Under the pieces are notes generated by a model that saw only the letters and a list, made by a program, of their open reading frames with translations, was not told the origin of the DNA and did not search any database. The translations under genes and the position numbers were made by a program. DNA of 64,000 bases from NCBI GenBank assembly GCA_938014885.1, contig CALLQI010000020.1:1-64000 (forward strand), in the 5' to 3' direction. Positions 39,473 through 48,665 of this stretch are shown here, piece after piece (within the stretch, counting starts at the first letter, position 1; each line of letters starts with the position of its first letter). This DNA comes from an uncultured bacterium (GTDB taxonomy: Bacteria > Planctomycetota > UBA8742 > UBA2392).

Positions 39473-40483
39473 ATGGCTTTAACCATCACCGTGACCAAAG
39501 TGGGCGCCGGCACTCTTGCCGAGCGCACGTTCAGCCGTGAGGCCCGCAGCAAGGGCATCACCTTCGGAAGTGTCGAAGACGCCGACGTTTCCGTCATGGA
39601 GTTTCGCGAAGACCACGGCCTGCTGGAACGCCGCGAAGACGGCTACTGGTACCGCGACAACAGCGGCATGGGCTTTTCACTCAACGGCGTGCGCCATGAA
39701 GGCAACTCGGCCGCGCGAGTCACTGACGGCAACCGGCTGATGACCGCCGGCGTGGTGATCGAGTTCAAGCGCTCGGTGGTGCCGATCCGACCTGAGGCCG
39801 CTGCCCCAACCGGCGAAACGCGCGTGCTGACGGCCACGGGCACCCAAACCAGCCTGCAGGCCATGTCGCATGCGGCCATGAAAGACCTTTCGCGCTACTT
39901 CGTGGGCGAAGGCAACTTCACCACGATCGGCGAAGTGCGGCGCTTCAAGACGCTGTTGAAGCTGTTTGTCGAAATCGGCATTGAGTGGATGAGCACGACG
40001 TTGCACGGCCGCGCGGAATTCCAGGACCAGTTTTCGGCCCCGGTGACGCAGCTGTATCACCAGACGCTGAACCCGCTGAAGGGCATGCGCGACCTGTCCA
40101 GCATCGCGCTGTATCTGCTGGATTGGCGCGAAGACCGCGACATCGAAAAGATCAAGCACACGATGCGCAACGCCTTCAACGACATGGTCAAGCACCAGAT
40201 GGGCATGCTGGCGGGCGTGAAAGCACTGGTCGAGACGATCCAGCAGAAGCTGGATCCGCAGCAGATTGAACAGAAGGCCGGCGGCGGCCTCTTCGGCACC
40301 AGCAGCAAAAAGGCCTGGGAAGTTTACAGCGAAATGTACGCGGAAACCTTTGCCGAAAGCAGCCGCTTGTTTAACGAGGTGATCTATCCAAGCATCCGGC
40401 AGGGCTATATTTTCTCGCACGACAACCCGGATGTGGTACACCCCACGCAACTGGAAGAGCCACGCGAGAAACAGGACAGCTAG
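39473..40483 (+). CDS. T6SS FHA-like protein, paralogue 3 (degenerate FHA)
   Basis: The 336-residue protein starts at ATG 39473 after GAGG; frames further upstream run through repeats. The FHA-like part has Gly32-Ser33 in place of G-R, His48 in R-E-D-H-G-L-L, and Asn71-Gly72 (L-N-G-V-R). Arg and Ser contacts are therefore missing but the Asn loop remains. The C-terminal VI_FHA domain is clear (E-W-M-S-T-T-L-H-G-R-A-E-F-Q and N-P-L-K-G) and closest to paralogue 2. It is followed by tssJ after 48 bp. Confidence 0.82.
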   Translation: MALTITVTKVGAGTLAERTFSREARSKGITFGSVEDADVSVMEFREDHGLLERREDGYWYRDNSGMGFSLNGVRHEGNSAARVTDGNRLMTAGVVIEFKRSVVPIRPEAAAPTGETRVLTATGTQTSLQAMSHAAMKDLSRYFVGEGNFTTIGEVRRFKTLLKLFVEIGIEWMSTTLHGRAEFQDQFSAPVTQLYHQTLNPLKGMRDLSSIALYLLDWREDRDIEKIKHTMRNAFNDMVKHQMGMLAGVKALVETIQQKLDPQQIEQKAGGGLFGTSSKKAWEVYSEMYAETFAESSRLFNEVIYPSIRQGYIFSHDNPDVVHPTQLEEPREKQDS

Positions 40484-40531
40484 AACACGGGTTTGAACGC
40501 ATCCCTGGCAGCACACTGACGGAGAATACGC

Positions 40532-40984
40532 ATGCGAACTGTACTGGCACTGGCAATCGTCGCGCTTTGCTTCTGTGGCTGCGCCGCGACCTCAATCGAC
40601 CTCAAGTTCCTCAGCATTGAGCCCGTCAACGTCGCTGAGGGCAAATCGCGCGTCGTGGACATCCGCATCTACCAGCTGAAAGACTCAGCCAAGTGGGAGG
40701 CCAGCACCGCAGCCGCAATCTGGGACGACCCCAAGGCCGCGCTTGCGGAAAGCCTGATCGAGGTCAAACAGGGCGAAAGCATCTTCCCGGAAAAGGCCGA
40801 CAACGCGCAGGGCAAGACGATCACGCTGGATCCGCTCAGCGCCGAGTGCAAGTTCATCGGCATCGTCGCCCAGTTCGGCGGCGAGGACACCGTCGGCAAG
40901 CCCTTCATCGTGGCCACGGTCGATGAGGCCGACGACGTCGTGTTCAAGCTCACGGGCTATCACATCGCCAAGAGCGCGAAGTAG
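40532..40984 (+). CDS. tssJ: T6SS outer-membrane lipoprotein TssJ
   Basis: TssJ anchors the TssM-TssL complex to the outer membrane. The 150-residue protein has a lipoprotein signal with Cys13, Cys15 and Cys17 (A-L-C-F-C-G-C-A-A). Cys17, after G, is the likely lipidated residue. The mature part has the small beta-sandwich pattern (V-V-D-I-R-I-Y-Q-L-K) typical of TssJ. ACGGAG lies 7 nt before the ATG. The gene sits just before tssK, as in many clusters. Its last codons are partly duplicated after the stop. Confidence 0.85.
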   Translation: MRTVLALAIVALCFCGCAATSIDLKFLSIEPVNVAEGKSRVVDIRIYQLKDSAKWEASTAAAIWDDPKAALAESLIEVKQGESIFPEKADNAQGKTITLDPLSAECKFIGIVAQFGGEDTVGKPFIVATVDEADDVVFKLTGYHIAKSAK

Positions 40985-41025
40985 CACGCTTCGACGTAGC
41001 AGGCTTTGAAGAAGCACGAGTCGCC
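40981..41025 (+). repeat. 15-bp tandem repeat over the tssJ stop
   Basis: GTAGCACGCTTCGAC, GTAGCAGGCTTTGAA and GAAGCACGAGTCGCC are three degenerate 15-bp units. The period keeps frame, so a second TAG follows the real stop in frame. Confidence 0.6.
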
Positions 41026-41058
41026 GGACAACGCGACATCACGGACGGGGGATTGCAC

Positions 41059-42414
41059 GTGGAACAGCGACAGAAAGTGCTGTGGACAGAAGGGATGTTC
41101 CTTACACCCCAGCAGTTCCAGCAATGGGACCGCTACTGGGAAGGAACCCTGAACCAGCGCCTGCGCAGCGTTTCGCCGCTGGGCTGGGGCATCCACGAGC
41201 TGGCAATCAACGAAGAAGGCCTTGCCAACGGCGAGTTTTCCGTGGTGCGCATGGCGGCCGTGCTGCCCGACGGCCTGGTAGTCAACCTGCCCGACGACGA
41301 CGCGCCGCCCGCGGCACGCCACATCACCGAGTTCTTCGGCGCCGAACGCGAACGCCTGGGCGTGTACCTGGCCGTGCCCAACGTGCCCTCCAACGGCGTG
41401 GCGCAGGCAGCCGGCGGCAACCATGACGGCCGCCCGACGCGCTACATGGGCCGCAACATGCTGGTGCGCGACGACAACCCTGAAGCCGGCCAGCGCGAAG
41501 TACAGGTCGCGGCCAAGCACGTGCGCGTCCTGTTCGACGGCGAATCGCTGGATGACTACAGCTGGATCAAGATCGCCGAGCTGACCCGCACCAGCACCGG
41601 CGGCTACACCCAGGCCGAGAACTACGTTCCGCCGTGCCTCAGCATGGCCGCCAGCCCGCGCCTGATGGGCATCCTGCGCAAGATCCTGGAGATCCTGGGC
41701 TCGAAAAGCACCGAGTTCGCGCGCCAGCGCCGCAATCGCGGTGCCGGCCTCGCCAGCTTCAATACGTCTGAGGCCGCGAGCTTCTGGCTGCTGCACACGG
41801 TCAACGGCTTCATCCCGCCGCTGCAGCACCTGTACAACGCGGGCAACCGTCACCCGGAAACGCTGTACCTGCAACTCGCGACGCTTGCGGGCTATCTGTA
41901 CACGTTTGCCGGTGAAGGCCACCCCAAGGACGTGACGCCCTACAGCCACGAAGACCTCGCGGGCACCTTCACGCGCCTTGAAGAAAAGATCCGCACCTTG
42001 ATGGGCACGATCATCCCCACCAAGTGCACGAACATCCCGTTGAACCGCACCCGCGACAACATGTTCGTCGCCCAGTTCCAGGACGACCGCATGCTCGAGG
42101 CCGAGGGTGCCCTGTACATCGGCGTCATGGCCGACGTGCCAGCCGAGAAAGTGGTGCGTGAGGCCCCGCTCAAGTTCAAGATCAGCAGCAAAGATCGTGT
42201 AGACCAGCTGATCACGGCCGCACTGCGCGGCATCAGCTTGCGCCACATGCCGGCGCCGCCGCCCGAAATTCCGGTGCAGCCCGGCCGCAGCTATTTCCAG
42301 GTGGACAAGGCGGGCGAACACTGGGAAGCCGTGCGCAGCGCGCGCGACATGGCGTTTTACCTGCCGCCCGAATTTGTGGGCCTGAAGCTTGAGTTCATGG
42401 CAGTGAAGGAATAG
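41059..42414 (+). CDS. tssK: T6SS baseplate adaptor TssK
   Basis: TssK links the baseplate to the membrane complex. The 451-residue protein opens with the hallmark V-L-W-T-E-G-M-F-L-T-P-Q-Q-F-Q. Other family features are S-P-L-G-W-G-I-H, P-C-L-S-M-A-A-S, the central helical region, and the C-terminal Y-F-Q-V-D-K-A-G. I chose GTG 41059 because GGGGG lies 7 nt upstream; a TTG at 41053 would add two residues. Length is usual for the family. Confidence 0.93.
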   Translation: MEQRQKVLWTEGMFLTPQQFQQWDRYWEGTLNQRLRSVSPLGWGIHELAINEEGLANGEFSVVRMAAVLPDGLVVNLPDDDAPPAARHITEFFGAERERLGVYLAVPNVPSNGVAQAAGGNHDGRPTRYMGRNMLVRDDNPEAGQREVQVAAKHVRVLFDGESLDDYSWIKIAELTRTSTGGYTQAENYVPPCLSMAASPRLMGILRKILEILGSKSTEFARQRRNRGAGLASFNTSEAASFWLLHTVNGFIPPLQHLYNAGNRHPETLYLQLATLAGYLYTFAGEGHPKDVTPYSHEDLAGTFTRLEEKIRTLMGTIIPTKCTNIPLNRTRDNMFVAQFQDDRMLEAEGALYIGVMADVPAEKVVREAPLKFKISSKDRVDQLITAALRGISLRHMPAPPPEIPVQPGRSYFQVDKAGEHWEAVRSARDMAFYLPPEFVGLKLEFMAVKE

Positions 42415-42429
42415 GCAGCGAAGGAATTG
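42400..42429 (+). repeat. 15-bp duplication over the tssK stop
   Basis: GCAGTGAAGGAATAG, the last five codons of tssK, is followed directly by GCAGCGAAGGAATTG, which matches at 13 of 15 positions. Confidence 0.7.
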
Positions 42430-42456
42430 CCAAAGGCAGCAGTCAAAGGATCGAAC

Positions 42457-43143
42457 ATGGCCGAAGGAACCACACAGGCGCGAATGGCGGAACTGGCATC
42501 AGACCTGTTCGCGTTTTCCTTCACCCTGAAGTCAGGCAAAGACCCCGGCCCGATCGCCGAGGTCAAGCAGCGCGTGGGCAAGCTGTTCATCGACTTTGAA
42601 CAGGCCTGCCGCACCGCGGGCTACAAGCCCGACAGCATCCAGGCCGCCAAGTACGCGCTGACTGCCTACATCGACGAAACCGTGCTCGCGGGCAGCCTGC
42701 CGATCAAGAATGACTGGGCCGGCAACCCCTTGCAGCTTGAGTTCTTCAATGACTTTGCCGCCGGCGAAGAGTTCTACAACAAGCTCAAGACCGTGCGTGC
42801 CGGCGGTGACTCGGAGCGTTCGGCCGTGCTTGCGGTGTACTTCCTGTGCCTGACCCACGGCTTCAAGGGCATGTACATCGACCTGAAGGGAATGGAAGAA
42901 CGCCGCGTGCTGACTGAGCAACTGGCCGGCGAACTTCGCGCCGGTACCCCGGGCGACCCCTCGCAACTCAGCGCGCGCTGGCGCCCGCCCGATGAACTGC
43001 CCAAGCTGGTGCGCACCACGCCGGGCTGGCTTGTGCCGGCGGTCTGCGCGGCCGTCGCGATCCTGCTGGTGCTGGGGCTCGCGTTCACGATCGACATCAT
43101 GGCAAACGGGGCCGTTTCGGACCTGACCGGACAGGGGAACTAG
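42457..43143 (+). CDS. tssL: T6SS membrane protein TssL (DotU type)
   Basis: TssL is an inner-membrane, tail-anchored partner of TssM. The 228-residue protein has the cytoplasmic DotU helical domain (A-K-Y-A-L-T-A-Y-I-D-E-T-V-L, N-D-W-A-G-N-P-L-Q, and Y-F-L-C-L-T-H-G-F-K-G), then one C-terminal membrane helix (V-P-A-V-C-A-A-V-A-I-L-L-V-L-G-L). No OmpA-like peptidoglycan-binding extension is present. ATG 42457 follows AAGGA by 7 nt; an in-frame start at 42427 lies in the tssK duplication. The stop abuts the tssM start. Confidence 0.92.
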   Translation: MAEGTTQARMAELASDLFAFSFTLKSGKDPGPIAEVKQRVGKLFIDFEQACRTAGYKPDSIQAAKYALTAYIDETVLAGSLPIKNDWAGNPLQLEFFNDFAAGEEFYNKLKTVRAGGDSERSAVLAVYFLCLTHGFKGMYIDLKGMEERRVLTEQLAGELRAGTPGDPSQLSARWRPPDELPKLVRTTPGWLVPAVCAAVAILLVLGLAFTIDIMANGAVSDLTGQGN

Positions 43144-46100
43144 ATGCGCCAGTTTCTTTCCGCACTGATGAAGGAAGGCGTGCTCAGCATCGTGATGCTG
43201 CTGCTGCTGCTTCTGCTGGTGTGGGGCATCGCCTGGTACCTGCGCGCCGACAACCCCGACTGGATGAACCTGCCGGTGATGATCAGCATCGCGCTGATCG
43301 GCGCATGGGCGATGATGTTCGTGGCACAGAAGGTCATGGCGGTCAAGAACGCCATGCGTATCGAAGCGCAGCTCAAGGCCCAAAGCGGCGCGCAACTGGC
43401 CGGTGCCAGCGCCGACAAGAAGGGCGAAATCGAGGCGATGCGCAAGAAGTTTGACGAAAGCCTTGAGGCCCTGAAGCGCACCAAGGGCGGCAAGAGTGCC
43501 CTGTTCACGCTGCCGTGGTACGTGATCATCGGCCCCCCGGGCAGCGGCAAGACCACTGCATTGCAGGAATCCGGCCTGAACTTCCCCGCCAGCCAGGGCG
43601 GCGCCAAGGTCAAGGGTATCGGCGGCACGCGCAACTGTGACTGGTGGTTTACGGCAGACGGCATTCTGCTCGATACCGCCGGGCGCTACACCACCGTTGC
43701 CGAAGACCATGAAGAATGGTTCGCGTTTCTCGACATGATCCGCACCGGTCGCAAGCAAAAGCCGATCAACGGCACGATTGTGGCCGTGCCGGTCGATGAG
43801 CTGATGCAGGCCACGGGTGCCGAGATCGACAAGATGGCCAAAGATGTGCGCGACCGCATTGATGAGCTGGCGTCGCGCCTGCAGGCCGTGTTCCCGGTGT
43901 ACATGATGTTCACGAAGTGCGACCTGGTGGCCGGGTTTGTCGAGTTCTTTGAAGACTTCAGCAAGGACGAACGCAACCAGGTGTGGGGCTTCACCTTCCC
44001 GTACAGCCTGCCCGATCGCCAGTACACCGACCTGTTTGACGAAGAATGCGACCGCATGACGGGCAACCTGCAGCGCCGGCAGCTTGAGCTGCTGGCAGCC
44101 GAACGCCCGCCGGCCAAGAAGCAGTCGATCTACCTGTTCCCGCGCCAGTTCCAGCTTGCGCGCGCCAAGATGCGCGAGTTCATCCAGGCGCTGTTTGGGG
44201 CCACCGCGTTCCAGGAAGCGGCCGTGCTGCGCGGCATCTACTTCACCAGCGGCACGCAAAAGGGCACGCCGATTGACCAGATTCTCGCGCGCATGAGCAG
44301 CGCCATGGGCATGTCCATGGGCGACAGTGGCGACGAACGCGTTGAGAAGAAGAGCTTCTTCATCAACCAGCTGTTCACCAACATCATCTTCGGCGACAAG
44401 ACGCTCGCCCGCAGCAGCAGCAAAGTGATCCGCAAGCGCCGCGCATGGCGGCTTGCCGTGCAGACAGTCTCGCTGGCGGTGCTGGCCGTGGTGGGCTGGG
44501 GCAGCGTGGGTGCCTTTGTCGAGAACAAGGGCGCCGTGAATGAAATGGAAACCGCGGCGCTGGCCCTGAAGGAAGCCCCGGACGGTGCTTCCGAGGCCGA
44601 CCAGATCAAGCAGCTGGAAGCGCTGGATGCGCTGCGCAAAGAGCTGCTCGATAAAGACCCCGTGGATGGCAAATTCCAGTCCGGCCTGCACTGGGGCATG
44701 GGCCAGGGCGGCAAGATGTTCAACGCGGGCAGCAAGGTGTACTTCAGCGCGCTCAAGCCAAAGTACGTTGATCCGTGCCGCAAGCGCCTTGAAGACGAAC
44801 TCAAGGCCACCGTCAGCGACCTCGGCAACCGCGACAAACGCCCCACCCGCGACGAATACCAGGCGCTGCTGGACCTGTGGCGCGTGTACCGCATGCTGGG
44901 CGGCGAGCTGCAACCCAACGCCCCGCTGATCCAGAACATTTTGAAGCGCAACCAGCGCTGGACCGGCCCGCTTTCGGGCAGCGGCTACAGCGGCGTGATC
45001 GAGACCCTGGCCGGTGAGCAGCTTGAGTTCTTTGCGCTGCAGCTTTCGCGCACCACGGCCGACAGCGACCCGTTTGGCCTGCGCATCGCGGTGGACGGCC
45101 AGATCGTGCGCCAGACCGTCGATCTGCTCAAGGGCGGCTGGTGGTATGAGGCCGCGTACAACGACATCATCCAGAACCTTTCGCGTCGTTTGCCCGCACC
45201 CACGCTGTCCGACCTCGCGGGCACCCACGCCGACTACCTTGAGTTCAAGCCCAAGGCGGGCCAGGAAGAACTGCTGAAGTACGCCGGCGTGTTCACGAAT
45301 GAGGGCTGGAAAGACCACGTCAAGCCGCTGATTGAGCAGCGCACCAGCGAGCTGGTGGAGATGTTCAAAGAGCTGGCCTCAGACCGCTCGCCCGACACTG
45401 TCCGCAGCGAACTTGAGGCGCTGTACAAGGCTGACCAGGCCCGCGTCTGGGAATGGTACATGGACGCGGTACACCCCAAGGCGGCGCTGTTCCGCAGCGT
45501 CAATGAAGGCCGCGACGCGATCAAGGTGCTGTCGGGCAAGGAATCGCCTTACCAGCGACTGATCCCGGCCGTATGGGGGCTGCGCTCAATCGAGTACGCC
45601 CCGGGCGTGAAGGTGGACGGCCCCAGCGAAGACGAACGCAAAGCTGTCACCACCGCGCTGGGCCTGATTGCGACCTTCGGCGAATCATTCGACAAGTTCG
45701 GCGCCGACAACCAGATCGGCAAGCGCTTCACCGATGCCTCGCGCACCACCGAAACCGTGGCGGCGCTCAAGAAGCTCGCCGATGACTTCCGCACCGCCAA
45801 CACCGAAGTGCCCAAGCCATTCCCGTCACGCAGCGAGCGTGCGGCCGCGGCATTGCAGCGCGTGATGGCGGCCGCCAACAGCGCCTTGCGCGCCGAATGC
45901 GGCAGCGATGTGGCCGCCTGGTACAAGAAGGACGTCCTCGACGTGTGGAACGCCAAGGCTGCCAACTGCTTCCCGTTTGAAACCACAAACCGCGACCAGA
46001 AGTCCGTGGCCATGAGCGACTTCAGCGCGATGTTCAACCCGGTCAGCGGCAGCGTCTGGCGCGTGCACCGGCACCTGAAAGAAGTGGGCGGCGTGATGTT

Positions 46101-46674
46101 CAATGAAGTCGCGCTGATCACCTTCAGTTCCGAGTACACCGACATGATCGCCGCCGCCACCACGGTGACCGAGGCGATGTTCCACGAAAAGACCAGCGAG
46201 CTCGTGAACGTGCAGGGCGAAATCAAACTGGACAAACAGGGCCTGCTGGCGGACTGCGAGTTTGAAATCGGCACCTTCGCCGACGGCAAACAGCAGATCT
46301 TGCGACCCAGCACCACCTTCAGCGCGATCGACAAGTTCACCTGGGCGCAGTACGCCAGCGCGGGCACCAGCCTGGGCGCGCAGATCAGGGGCTTTTACGG
46401 CGACCGCAAACCGCTGATCACGATGAAGGAAAACTTCGGCGACCTGAAAGATGAGTGGGCCTTCCTGCGCCTGCTGTGGAACCCGAAGTTCAACGGCGTG
46501 TTCAAGTCCGACGGCAAGCCGCGCTACGAATACGTGATCATCTTTGAAGGCAAGGACGCGCAGATATTCGCGCTGAAGCTTTCGATCTTCCCGACCAAGC
46601 AGATCACGCCCTACGAGCGCGACATCTTCCTGAAGTTCAAGGTGGCCCAGAAAGTCGAGGCACTGTCCAAGTGA
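43144..46674 (+). CDS. tssM: T6SS membrane protein TssM (IcmF)
   Basis: TssM spans the inner membrane and periplasm and contacts TssJ. The 1176-residue protein has two N-terminal membrane helices (about 13-32 and 44-62), a cytoplasmic NTPase-like domain with intact Walker A G-P-P-G-S-G-K-T-T at 130-138 and L-L-D-T-A-G-R-Y, a third helix near 437-457 (S-L-A-V-L-A-V-V-G-W-G), and a large periplasmic part. The length is typical. It starts directly after the tssL stop, and tagF overlaps its end (GTGA). Confidence 0.94.
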   Translation: MRQFLSALMKEGVLSIVMLLLLLLLVWGIAWYLRADNPDWMNLPVMISIALIGAWAMMFVAQKVMAVKNAMRIEAQLKAQSGAQLAGASADKKGEIEAMRKKFDESLEALKRTKGGKSALFTLPWYVIIGPPGSGKTTALQESGLNFPASQGGAKVKGIGGTRNCDWWFTADGILLDTAGRYTTVAEDHEEWFAFLDMIRTGRKQKPINGTIVAVPVDELMQATGAEIDKMAKDVRDRIDELASRLQAVFPVYMMFTKCDLVAGFVEFFEDFSKDERNQVWGFTFPYSLPDRQYTDLFDEECDRMTGNLQRRQLELLAAERPPAKKQSIYLFPRQFQLARAKMREFIQALFGATAFQEAAVLRGIYFTSGTQKGTPIDQILARMSSAMGMSMGDSGDERVEKKSFFINQLFTNIIFGDKTLARSSSKVIRKRRAWRLAVQTVSLAVLAVVGWGSVGAFVENKGAVNEMETAALALKEAPDGASEADQIKQLEALDALRKELLDKDPVDGKFQSGLHWGMGQGGKMFNAGSKVYFSALKPKYVDPCRKRLEDELKATVSDLGNRDKRPTRDEYQALLDLWRVYRMLGGELQPNAPLIQNILKRNQRWTGPLSGSGYSGVIETLAGEQLEFFALQLSRTTADSDPFGLRIAVDGQIVRQTVDLLKGGWWYEAAYNDIIQNLSRRLPAPTLSDLAGTHADYLEFKPKAGQEELLKYAGVFTNEGWKDHVKPLIEQRTSELVEMFKELASDRSPDTVRSELEALYKADQARVWEWYMDAVHPKAALFRSVNEGRDAIKVLSGKESPYQRLIPAVWGLRSIEYAPGVKVDGPSEDERKAVTTALGLIATFGESFDKFGADNQIGKRFTDASRTTETVAALKKLADDFRTANTEVPKPFPSRSERAAAALQRVMAAANSALRAECGSDVAAWYKKDVLDVWNAKAANCFPFETTNRDQKSVAMSDFSAMFNPVSGSVWRVHRHLKEVGGVMFNEVALITFSSEYTDMIAAATTVTEAMFHEKTSELVNVQGEIKLDKQGLLADCEFEIGTFADGKQQILRPSTTFSAIDKFTWAQYASAGTSLGAQIRGFYGDRKPLITMKENFGDLKDEWAFLRLLWNPKFNGVFKSDGKPRYEYVIIFEGKDAQIFALKLSIFPTKQITPYERDIFLKFKVAQKVEALSK

Positions 46675-47633
46675 GCGACTTCCCCTCCGGCTGTCTTGGC
46701 AAGTTGCCCCTGCACGGCGACTTCATCCGCCTCAATGCGGCGGGGCCGGAAGTGTACGAACTGGACCACTGGATCCAGGAGGGCATCGTCCAGGGCTACA
46801 ACGAGCTGGACTCGCGCTGGGACAGCACCTTTGACGCGGCGCCTCCGGCCCGCTTCATTTACGTGTCGCCGCGCGGGCAGAAGGTGCTGGCGGGCCTTTT
46901 CCGCCCCAGTGTGGACCGCGCGGGCAGGCGCTTTCCCTTCCTGATCTATGCGTTGATTGATGCCGCGGCCATCAGCAAGGATGTCGGCCTGCTGCCCTTT
47001 GCGATGCAGCCCTTCCTGGCCCGCGCCAATGAACTGGTCTCGTTTGCCGGCTCCGCGGCGAACCTGAACATGTACCTCAGCAGTTTCGAAAGCCTTCGCC
47101 TCGCGCTGGACCTCGGTGAGGCCCGCCGCAACTTTGCGCGCTTCGTGCTGGCGCGCACCGGCGGCGAAACCTGGACCGCAAGCTTCGGTGCCGCCACCGA
47201 TGACCGCCGCTACAGCGCCATGCAGGCCATTTCGGAAGGGGCCGACATGCGCCAGGGCCAAAGCTTGATGGTGCGCATCCCGCTGGTTGAGCCCGAGCCT
47301 GAGGCCGCCTTCTGGATTGAGCTGGCCCGTCGCCTCAGCAAAGACGGCCGCGCGCCGACGCTGGCGATCTGGAATGAGGCCAGCGGCAGTGAAGCCGGCG
47401 TCGCGACACAGCCGCGCCTGCACCTGGCGTTTGGCGATTTGAAGGCGCGCTCGTTCTTGCCGTTTGTGCTGCCGCAGCGGCAGTCGGCGGAACTGCTGGA
47501 TTTCGGCTCAGAGGCCGCGCGCGGCCACGCGTTGGCGCGGCGCGGCGAATCAAAGTTTCACGAGGCCTTGAATCAGCCTGACTTGAAGTTGTCAGACCTG
47601 CTGCAAAGACTGCCCAGGCTGAAACTGCTGTAA
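46671..47633 (+). CDS. tagF: T6SS-associated protein TagF
   Basis: The 320-residue protein opens G-C-L-G-K-L-P-L-H-G-D-F-I, the hallmark of TagF (DUF2094), with conserved W-D-S-T-F and the block R-F-P-F-L. In Pseudomonas TagF represses T6SS post-translationally, independent of the kinase/phosphatase pair, and it is often fused to PppA. Here no phosphatase domain is fused. The GTG start overlaps the tssM stop. The usual TagF domain is about 180-220 aa, and the extra C-terminal 120 residues are of unknown role. Confidence 0.88.
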   Translation: MSDFPSGCLGKLPLHGDFIRLNAAGPEVYELDHWIQEGIVQGYNELDSRWDSTFDAAPPARFIYVSPRGQKVLAGLFRPSVDRAGRRFPFLIYALIDAAAISKDVGLLPFAMQPFLARANELVSFAGSAANLNMYLSSFESLRLALDLGEARRNFARFVLARTGGETWTASFGAATDDRRYSAMQAISEGADMRQGQSLMVRIPLVEPEPEAAFWIELARRLSKDGRAPTLAIWNEASGSEAGVATQPRLHLAFGDLKARSFLPFVLPQRQSAELLDFGSEAARGHALARRGESKFHEALNQPDLKLSDLLQRLPRLKLL

Positions 47634-47743
47634 ACTGGGCAATCTGGTGGTTCTGCGGCGTGTTGGGGTTTGAAATAAGCCTGTCGGGGCGATACCGTAC
47701 AGCCCCGCGTTTTCACTGACCTGCTTTCGACAGGGGCATTCGA

Positions 47744-48598
47744 TTGAGCGATGGCATGACAACCACGCTGGGTACCGGTCCAATCCCCGGTGCCAGTCCT
47801 ACCGGCGCCAATGTGCGCTATGAGCCCGAATTCGAGAAGCTGCAGGCCGAGATTTCCAAGATGGAAAACCCGGCCGCGGACGCGATTCGCTGGCCCGACG
47901 TTGTCAGCCTGTCTGAGGCCATCCTGTCGCAGAAGGCCAAAGACATGCTGGTCGGCGCGTACTACGCGTTTGGCCGGCTGCAGCTGCACGGCTACCAGGG
48001 GCTGGCCGAAGGCCTGGCCACGCTGAATGGCATGTGCGCCAGCTTCTGGGACGGCCTGTTCCCTGAACTCAAGCGCATGCAGGCGCGCGAAAACGCCATC
48101 GACTGGCTGATTGACCGCGTGCAGGCATTCCTGGAGACAGCGCAGCCGCCCTCCAGCGACGACGCGGGCCACCTGCTGCAGGGCTCCAAGGTCGTAGACG
48201 CGCTGGATGCTTTCCTGCGCGGCAAGACTGAATCGCCGAACCCCAAGGTCGCGGCCCTATCGCGCGCGCTGGCAGCCAAGGCATCACAGGGCGGCAGTGC
48301 GGCCGGCGCAGCCACAACCGGCGACTCTTCCGCATCCACCACCACATCAGCCCCGGGAGGCCCCGTGTCCACCGGCCCGATAGGCAGCCGCAAGCAGGCT
48401 TTTGAGCGCCTGAAGGAAGTCGCCGATTACCTGCGCCGGACCGAGCCGCACAGCCCGGTCAGCTACCTGGTGAACCGCGCCGTGAAGTGGGGCGACATGC
48501 GGCTTGAGGATGTGCTGACTGAGCTGGTGAAGAACAGCGACGTGCGCGAGCACCTGTTCGAGACCCTGGGCGTGAAGGCTGAAAAGAAGTCTGAGTAA
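47744..48598 (+). CDS. tssA: T6SS cap/assembly protein TssA
   Basis: TssA guides tube and sheath polymerisation. The 284-residue protein has the ImpA N-terminal domain (about 25-150, with W-D-G-L-F-P and A-I-D-W-L), a Ser/Thr/Ala/Gly-rich linker (about 190-215), and the C-terminal signature R-R-T-E-P-H-S-P-V-S-Y-L-V-N-R-A. This is a short TssA without the long C-terminal ring domain of TssA1. I chose TTG 47744 because GGGG lies about 9 nt upstream; ATG 47756 is an alternative. The last codons are part of a tandem repeat. Confidence 0.88.
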   Translation: MSDGMTTTLGTGPIPGASPTGANVRYEPEFEKLQAEISKMENPAADAIRWPDVVSLSEAILSQKAKDMLVGAYYAFGRLQLHGYQGLAEGLATLNGMCASFWDGLFPELKRMQARENAIDWLIDRVQAFLETAQPPSSDDAGHLLQGSKVVDALDAFLRGKTESPNPKVAALSRALAAKASQGGSAAGAATTGDSSASTTTSAPGGPVSTGPIGSRKQAFERLKEVADYLRRTEPHSPVSYLVNRAVKWGDMRLEDVLTELVKNSDVREHLFETLGVKAEKKSE

Positions 48599-48622
48599 AA
48601 GGCTGAGTAACAGGCTGAGTAG
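48575..48622 (+). repeat. 12-bp tandem repeat over the tssA stop
   Basis: AAGGCTGAAAAG, AAGTCTGAGTAA, AAGGCTGAGTAA and CAGGCTGAGTAG are four units in register. The 12-bp period keeps frame, giving three successive in-frame stops. Confidence 0.85.
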
Positions 48623-48665
48623 AAGTTTGCAGGGCGATACTGGAAAACCAAAGGAGTAATCGACC

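Noticed and set aside
42532..45318. A 928-codon open frame on the minus strand opposite tssL and tssM
   Set aside because: It lies antisense to two clear T6SS genes with full family motifs. Long antisense frames are expected in high-GC DNA, and its translation shows no domain signatures.
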